From: Psychroserpens mesophilus
GTDB lineage: Bacteria; Bacteroidota; Bacteroidia; Flavobacteriales; Flavobacteriaceae
Length of the DNA: 64,000 nucleotides
Assembly (NCBI RefSeq): GCF_000826645.1
Contig: NZ_JXJP01000021.1
Location: 18,447-82,446 of the forward strand
Direction: 5' to 3'
In this document: in pieces, positions 34,013-43,000 of the stretch
Numbering within the stretch: the stretch's first letter is position 1
How the letters are laid out: every line of letters starts with the position of its first letter
Position numbers and translations under genes: made by a program
The notes under the pieces: model-generated
What the model saw: only the letters and a program-made list of their open reading frames with translations
Databases searched by the model: none
Told to the model about the DNA's origin: nothing

Positions 34013-37000
34013 GATTTACTTCTTCTATTTTTTTATATCTATTAGTTTGGAAATATTTAGCAGCTGCGTCAGCTCCATTGCCTATTGCATTAGCATCTTT
34101 TGGAACTCCTATATGAAAATGATTTTTCCCATCTTTAATATGATTAACAATAACTTTATAACCATCATCAGTTTTATACAGCCAAAACTTGCCGTGGTCG
34201 GTAGCTGACTCACTGTAAACATAGTTTGGTAATCCTTTTTTAGTTTTATCAGCTCCAACTGTCCATTGTTTTACAGGTTTTTGACTTTTAGGCAATTTAA
34301 GAATAATTCTTTTCAAATATGCTTTTGCTAGGCCTCTAGAATTAAAAAGAAAGTTTGCCCCCAATTTATAGCCTTTGCCAACTGCATAAACAGAACCTGC
34401 TTTTTTAGATGGACCACCTATATACCATGGAACTTCAAGAGCTACTGGTTCTTTGGAGAAATAATAGCTCAGCTTGCCAATCATATATCCATCTTCATCT
34501 ACTGGTATGCCATAGACTCCTTCTCCTCCTTTTATCTCAACGACTTTATCATTTGTGATATCAATATATCTTTGTCTAGTATTACCGGTAAGTAATTTAT
34601 TTAATAGAGATTTTTCTTCTCTTGGTAAAAGAATTTGACCATTTTCATAATCTAATTGTGTATACTCATAATCTTCCTTTGAATACCATCCTTTTTCTGT
34701 ATAATCTGTTCCTTCGTGCCACCACCAAGTTTTAATTGGTCTTTGTCCCATATACAACTCACCTTCGGTTGAAGAAATTTGACCCTCTTCAGTTCCATCT
34801 TGTTCAGGTTTAGGGCAAGTTGTACAATTTCCATGAGGGTCTGACAATTTTATTGGGCTATTATCAAAACCATTATAGGGGCTTTGATTTGGGAAATTCT
34901 CCATTTCTGGATCTAAACTTAACCATCTTCCTATTCTAGAATCATATTGTCTAAAATATGATGTATAACTATTCCCTCCACCTTTTATTTCATCATCAGC
35001 TTCCATTCCATTGAACCCATAACGATAGTTCCCTTCTGAGTCGTGGCGTTTTGGCATTAGCATTCCAAAAGGATAGTAATCATTGTATGCAAATACATCT
35101 GGCACAAATGTTCCAAAAAGGTCTATTTGATTTGTATCATGGGCAATACCTGTAACATCTGCAATTATTAAATTACTTATTGTAAACTCCTCTGTTTGAG
35201 TAAAACTTTCATCTACATAAATTAACAATACATATGTTCCACTTTGATTAGTTGTAAATTGAGTTCCGATAGTAGTTGATTCTAATACAGTTTGCGTATA
35301 TATAGGATCTCCTGAAGGATCTAAAATTTCAAAAACTAAATTAGCCATAAAATTCTCTTTACCAATATCCATCTGAACAGAATAGGTGAGACCTGAATCT
35401 AATACGTATTTGCCATAAGCACCAGATTCTGGCTCATGACATTTAACATGTAATGTATGTTCATCTACTGAAAGACTAGATTTATTATAAGGATTCCAAT
35501 AATCCTTGAATGATTTACTTCCGTACCACTCTTTTCCTATATTAAATGCTGGAAGTTTTCTATCTGATATTACAGAAATTACATTTCCTAAATGATTTGA
35601 AAGTTCATATCGTTTGTCTCCTACAAGATTATAGTGATAAGACATATTAATTGGTCCAGGTACATTTGGATTAAGGTCTTCAGCATCTAAAAAGTCCGGG
35701 TGACCATCACCGTCTTCGTCATCATCAATAGGGTTATTGTTAAAGTTATCGTCCTCCTCCTGAGTTATATAACCATCATTATCATCATCAATATCTAAAA
35801 AATTTGGATCTCCATCTCCATCAGTATCTAAGAGATATTCATCTCCAGGAAATGTGTTTTCAAATGCTGTTGGTACTGTATCATTATCGTCATCAGTATC
35901 TAAATAGTTTAGAGCTCCATCTCCATCAAAATCTTGACCATCTAAGTATTCGTCTATTGTTAAAACAGTATCATCATCGTCATCATTATCTAAATAGTTA
36001 GGTATTTCATCGCCATCAAAATCTACTGCATCTGATGGTTCATTATCATCATTAGGATCTGCGTTTTCATTTTGAGTTGGAATACTGTCACCATCATCAT
36101 CTGGATCTAGATAATTTGGAACCCAATTATTATCAGTATCGTCATTCAGTACAGAACCATTTTGATCTGCATCCTCATATTTCGTTAAAATACCATCATT
36201 ATCATCATCTTCATCCATCCAATTAGCGATACCATCTCCGTCAGTATCGTAAACATCATTAACACCATCATTATTATTGTCTACAAAAACTGGAACATTT
36301 GGGTCATCCTGGTCTAAGTAGTTAAGTATACCATCGCCATCTTCATCTTGAGAGGGGTCTACTCCGGAATTTCCATCTTCATATACATCTAGAACAGTAT
36401 CATTATCGTAATCATTATCTACTCCACAACCGCCTTCGATCCATAAACTTTCATTCAAATTTGTTAAAATTAACTCAACTGTATTACTATTGAACTCATC
36501 ACTTGGATTTTGTTCTTTTAATTCAAAATTAAAGTTTCTGCTAACACCATCAAAATTGTATGACAAATTGCACATTCTGAAGTTATTGTTTGATATATGA
36601 CTTCCAAATTGTGATAATATATTGGATTGTTCACTAACCATTGAAAGTGAATTGTCACTAGTTGAAAATTGATTTCCATTAAGAGATAAATTAACTATTA
36701 GCTCATTTGAAGGTGTAACTTCTACGGTATAAAAAATATCCTGTAAACTATCAATACTAGAAATAGTAACGTCATTAGGATTAGTTAACGTAAATGTTGT
36801 TAATATAGATGGAGATACCTGATTATTGACCAATTTTAATATTGGTAAGTATCTAAAATCTGTTCCGTCTGAATTTCTTTCCAAATACAAGAATATCTTG
36901 TTTAAACCTTGGCTAGGAGTACCAAATGGAGATTCTCCTAATTCTAGAATTAACTCTTCAGTATTTATTTGAAAGTTGTTTAATGGACTTATTATTGTAT

Positions 37001-40000
37001 TAAAGGAAAACGTATTAGATGTATTTAAATTGATGTCTAATAAATTATCTATAATACTTCCGGTAGAATTATCTGTCTCGTTAAAGCTATATGCGCAGTT
37101 TTCACATAATAATGTATTACTTTGATCAATTATATTTTGTTGTTGAGATCTAAACTTCTTTAATTCTTTATCTGTATAATTTAAGGTAGCTAATAAATTC
37201 TCTTTTCTTTTGGCTGCGTATTCTTGTAAACCTAGTCTAGAACTTCCATAGATATTATGTTCTTTTAATGAATATCTTGTATTCCAATTTAAAAAATTAT
37301 TACTTGGAAAGCTATTTAAATTATTAACAGCAAGTGGATTCCCTTGAGCATCCCTTAAATAATATGTTGTGGTAGAATTACCTCCTTTTTTTACTTCCGT
37401 TTTGGATAACCTATTACCTAGACCATCATATGTGAATTTTATATCTTTGTTTCCTCCAATAGCCTTAACCTTTCCAGATACTGTCCAAGCTATTTTAAGC
37501 TGTTCTGAATCATCGTAAACTAGTTGCCCTATGGCATCGTAAACATAATTTTCAGAATTTTGTTCATCGATATCTATATCGAAATTGCTTGGATTAGCAG
37601 TTTCCTTAATATGCTTTAATTGATTTGTGTTGTCATATAATTCATAATTTTCGAAATTATCCATATTGACACCAAACGCATCTCTACGCAATGTTTTTAT
37701 ATTGCCATTTTTATCGTAGGTGTATTGCGTGTCATATCCAGCATTATTGGTATCAAAATTATTATTAGAATTTAGCTCCATAATAGTTTGATTATAGCTT
37801 GAGCTAATTCTGTTCAATTGATCGTACTTATATAGATTTGAAAGTGAACTTAATTTTTCTTCATTTAATCCACGCAAAGAGGTTACCATTTGCTTTATAT
37901 TCCCATTGTAAAGATTTCTATTTGATATTTCCATGAAACCTGTTAAGTTTGACACTCTTGCTCCTTCATTTGCTTCATAATCACCATTATAGTATCTCAA
38001 GCTAAAACCAAAAGCATCTTTTGCTACTTTAAAGTGATCTCCATAATAACCATCATTACCCATATCATCTTCAGCATCTATTTTTTCTGAATTAACACCT
38101 TTAAGCCAGCCTTGAATTGTATAAGCATAATCTAAACCTTGCACTTTTTTATTACCAATTAGCACTCTTGCCAGTGGACCATGTTTATAATAATCATATT
38201 CAGCTTCATTTTCCCAAATTATACCATCCTTTGATGTTTTAACTTGAGTAATTCTATTATCAGCATCATAAAAATACTGATGTATAAACTGATCTTTATA
38301 GCCTTTTTGATAAAAGACTTTATTTACATTACCACTAATCAGATCATACTCATAACTGACTTTTTTTAGGTTTTGCCACATCATTTCTAGTCTAGGATCT
38401 TTAATATCAGTAACAAGTTCCTTGACATTTCCATGAATATCATAACTATAAAACAAACCATTATCATAATTAGTGATTTGAAAAGGATCAGGGTAATTTT
38501 CGTAATACAACACAGCTGTAACCCGATTGCGATTATTAAATTTATTATAATCTTCAAATACAGGTAGGATATTAGTTATGCTCTGTGTATCATAAGTTGT
38601 AAGAGTAACTTCTTCACGCACTTTAGAAATATTATTTGGAAAGCTAAACTCATTAACATCATTAACCAAATTACCATTAGACGTGTAAATAAGTCGGCCT
38701 TCATTATTAATCTCATAATAATTGTTAGGTACTTTTAATTGTCCTGCTTCATTAATTCTGCCTAAATCATCGTAAGAGGTATAGCTGAAACTTTCTAAGG
38801 TTTTCCAAGTATTTACTATTTTTATATTTCTAATGGCTTTAGGTTGTATACCATTAAAAGCACAATCGAATCGCAAAGGTGAGGTTGGATCTACATCTGT
38901 CATTAAGTGGACAAAATTATTGTCAACGTAAAATTTTATATGTCCACTAATTCTTTCTATTCTTAATTTTTGACCAACTTGCCATTGATCAACTGTTTGT
39001 GGTGTTCCAAAATCGTCATAACCAACTAATTTTTGTGCACTACCTGGTGATTGATAAAGTCTATAGTCAATATCTTCAGCTGTTGTATCATTATCCGAAT
39101 ACGATAGACCAACTGCAATGTCCATATTCATGGATGCAGGACTTAACAATTCCCATTCGATGTATCCATTATCATATATTAATTCTTGTGAAGAAGCTCC
39201 CGCAACCCATGGACCAGAAACAATTGATTCAATATCATTCCCAGAAGTTGAAACACCAATTTTATTTACAAAGGTTGGGTACTCGACAACCTCTTGAAAG
39301 AATCCATTTACAGGAATTGCTTGTTTAGCATTTTGGGACATTACAATACGACCAAGTTTGTCATAGGCAAAACGCGTTTCTCCTCCATCAGGAGTATTTT
39401 GATATACTAATTGGTTCAACGAATTATACTTGTATCTTGTTTTTAAACTGTGTATAGGATTAACACTATTATTAGTTGACATCCCATCATTAAATCGTAG
39501 ATTATTAATCTGATTATGGTCAGCAGAATTTAATCTGTACACACCTTTAGGCGGAACCGTTTGCATTAAATTGCCTGCCTGGTCATAATAATAAAGTGTG
39601 TATTGATATTCTTTATCATCATAACTTAGATCTAAATTTTCTACCAATGAATTCATTGCGGCATTTAGATATTCGTTTCTAAAATATTCTCTTTGCTCTT
39701 CAAGATATTGTTCATACAAATCATTTTGATAAGTATTCTGTAGATTTGTTAAGAAGGATTCACAATCATCCACTACATCAATCTCTGGTGTATTAATCTG
39801 AAGTGTTGCTCTAGGACAAACTCCAGACATATCGATATATTCTTCAGCAACAAAGTTTAAGAAATTTAAAGGTACTGATACTTCAGTAGTTGGTTCTGGC
39901 CCACCATTTACAATATCAGAATGATAATCTACGTAATCTTGATAATCTAATAAGTAATTAGCATATTGTTGAATTGCATCAGCAGTGCTTGGATGGCCAT

Positions 40001-43000
40001 AACCAAGATCGTGACTGGTAAAATTTGGGAATTCGATATAGTATGCGTTATTAATTCCAGGATTACTTGGGTCTCTGGCATTCATAACACTTGAAACATA
40101 CAATTCGTAGTGTTCTATTGAGTACTTATAGTTAAGCTCACAAAATTTATCTTCATCTAACCATTCATAATCACGAAGATCGAGACCTGGAATCAAATCA
40201 CTATAGTTTGTTATATTTGAATCATTTCCTAAACCACTTTCATAAATATCCCAGGCTTCATTACAACTGGTTGTAGGAGGAATTATAGGAGTACAAGGAT
40301 TACATGGGTCTGTACTTGATACTTCTGTAGATTGATTAAAGACTTCATTATAACTGTTTGTTAAAAATGTAGTTAACTCAGGGAAGTCATGAGTAACAGT
40401 TGGTTCATAGCTTAATTTTGGATGACTTTCATCTAAATCTGTTAAATTAAATGCAAAATAATCAGAATTTAGTGTAGTATTTGTAATTCCATTATATTCT
40501 ATAGGCGTATCGCCAATTAAAAGCTCTATAAATTCGTAAGGCGTCCAGTTGTGTTCATAAGGATCCCAATTCTCAACATCTTCAAAGTATGCACTCCTGT
40601 TTGACATTGGTGGAACTACATTGCTTGGTATTCTAGGAATTATAAAAAATACCTTTTTGATTAAAGGATTATTCTTGAAGCTATTATAGCTTTGAATTAC
40701 CCCATTTATATCATATACTTTATCTGAAAGTAAAACAAAATACATTACATCTATTGGCTCTGTTATATTTGATGGAATATTTTCGATGATATTTCTGAAT
40801 GTATTATTGTAGTTGTCATTTTGACTTTGCATGATATAACCTCCATGAGTTGAATCCTCTGTGACGTCAACTTGTGGTTGTCTTCGTAATTCATTAGTGG
40901 AAATATTCATAATATAAGAATCATAACCACCAATAAAATTTGTTAAGTTTCTCTCAACTTTCACAAAAGGATTACTAGCTTGATCATGAAAAGATGTAAA
41001 TAGCACATTATCTTGATATATATTATCAACAAAGTCGGCAATCCCTTGAATTAAATCATGTCTTTGTCCTTGATCAACTGGTGAATCAGTATATGTTGTA
41101 CTATGGTTTGGAGTCCAATTATCTCCTTTGTCAGGAGCTAAAATAGTCATTCCAATATGTCTAATTTCGCACTCACCTGCTACTGGAATAAAATCGTACT
41201 CATCATTGCCTGCTTGACTACCATCTGTGCCACAATTTGCGACATTAGCACATGATGACCCTGAAAATACTACCTCTCTAATGTTATCGGGATCTCCAGA
41301 TAAGCTTACCTTAGCTAAGAATGTAAATGTTTGTTGTCCTTGGGTAGTTCCTGTATAAACAAAATCAAGTATATTAGTAATACTCCATTGAACACCATAA
41401 TCTAACCAGTTATAATTCGTATCATCTGAATCTGTGTCATTGATATAGATAGCACAGGTTTCATCATCACCATTAGTGCTAATATCATCTGTGTCATAAT
41501 CATCTCCAATTCTAATTGCTAAATCTCCTGAGTTTGCTGCAGAGGCACCATTCGTGTAAATTTTTATACCACCATTTGTAGATCCTAAAAGAGGCTGATC
41601 GTCATTATCTTCTATAGTAACCGTTCCGCCTAATGCAGTATATAGATCAGGAGTAAGGTATTGAACATTATTGTATGCCGTTTGATTTCCACTACCATTT
41701 TCTATTGGGAAAGCATCATTTTTATTAACATCTGCAAAAAAACCTTTAATGAAATATAGCATATCAACAGCAGTTGGACATAAACCTGTAAACTGCCAAT
41801 AATCATAATCATTACTATCAATAAGATTGTTTAAAGCGTCTGGATTGCCTGAATCTTCACCAAGAACTACATCAAAAGGTAAATAGCGTCTAGATTTAAT
41901 TTCATAAGCATTTCCATTATTGTAACAAACTCCTGTAGTAACTGTGTTAATATAGAAAGACTCGATTATGTCAGTCACTAATTGACTTGGATAATTATTA
42001 ATTACAGCAAAAGGGTTACTGTTCAGGTTTTCGATACAACTATTATTAAATCCATTTTGCTCTGCAAAAATATTAGAGAAAATATAGATGACTTTTTCTT
42101 TCATGCTTAAATAAGTAGCTCTATATGATGCCCAGTAGGCTTCTTCTTCTTCAGGAGTTAAGTCAGTCATTATATCACCAATAGAGTCTGGTGCTTCACA
42201 TTCAAATAAGGTTATATCTCCACAATTGTATAATCTATATGCGTGTTGCCACATTGGTAATCCTAATCCATCGAGATCATGCTCTAAAGCATATTTCATT
42301 AACGCATTTCTAGCATCTTTCTCGTTGTTAAAATCATAAGTTGATCCATCAAGAGTTATAGTATTGCTCCCTGTGTTATTACTATCAATGGTTGTTATAC
42401 CATAAAAAGCATCCTGCTCTACATTGTAAGTTATATTAAAAAATGGGTCTATTAAGAGCAAAGCCAAAGGGTCATCGAGAATTGCTTCTAAACTACTATC
42501 ATTTAAAATATCTGCAGCACTTAATGATTTAATATAGTCATCAAAAGCTGTAGAACTTAATTGTATTGGGTTACTAGTGTTGTCACCAAGATTTGTACAT
42601 ATTGCTTTGAAGTAAGATGAATATCCCACTTCTGGATGGTAAAACAGTAACGAATGTGCCCATTTATCGTTCCAAACGTTAATAAAATCTTCTTCTTTTG
42701 CTAAGTGGTGTGGTCTAACTTTTTTGCCTTCATCATTTATAAGATGGTATTCTTGATCTACTCTAGGGATACCACCAATTAAATAATCGTCTATAAACTC
42801 GACATCAACTTCAAGGGAATAAATATAATCACCATTATCAACAACAAACTCTCCATTTTCATCTACTTCCACTTTAACATCCACATAGGCCTCTTCTAAA
42901 AATGCATCATCATTATAATAAATAGTTGGGGCTCCAGATAAATCTTTTGGATGTTTCCATATAGGGAGTTCTAAACTGCTGTCATAAGAAGGTAAAAAAG

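Noticed and set aside
35804..36001. Plus-strand ORFs within the RHS gene (also 38999-39328)
   Set aside because: They lie opposite the giant RHS gene. The first is rich in Leu/His because it is the complement of Asp/Asn-rich TSP3 codons; neither has an independent start context or recognisable domain.
35665..36422. Possible CRISPR array or DNA-level tandem repeat
   Set aside because: The periodicity is protein-level (Asp-rich repeats of changing spacing). The DNA units are not identical and there are no unique spacers.
40480..41130. Possible von Willebrand A-like domain in the N-terminal half of the giant RHS protein (around residues 1500-1750)
   Set aside because: A strand such as MYFVLLSDKVYD gave the idea, but I cannot find a MIDAS DxSxS motif.
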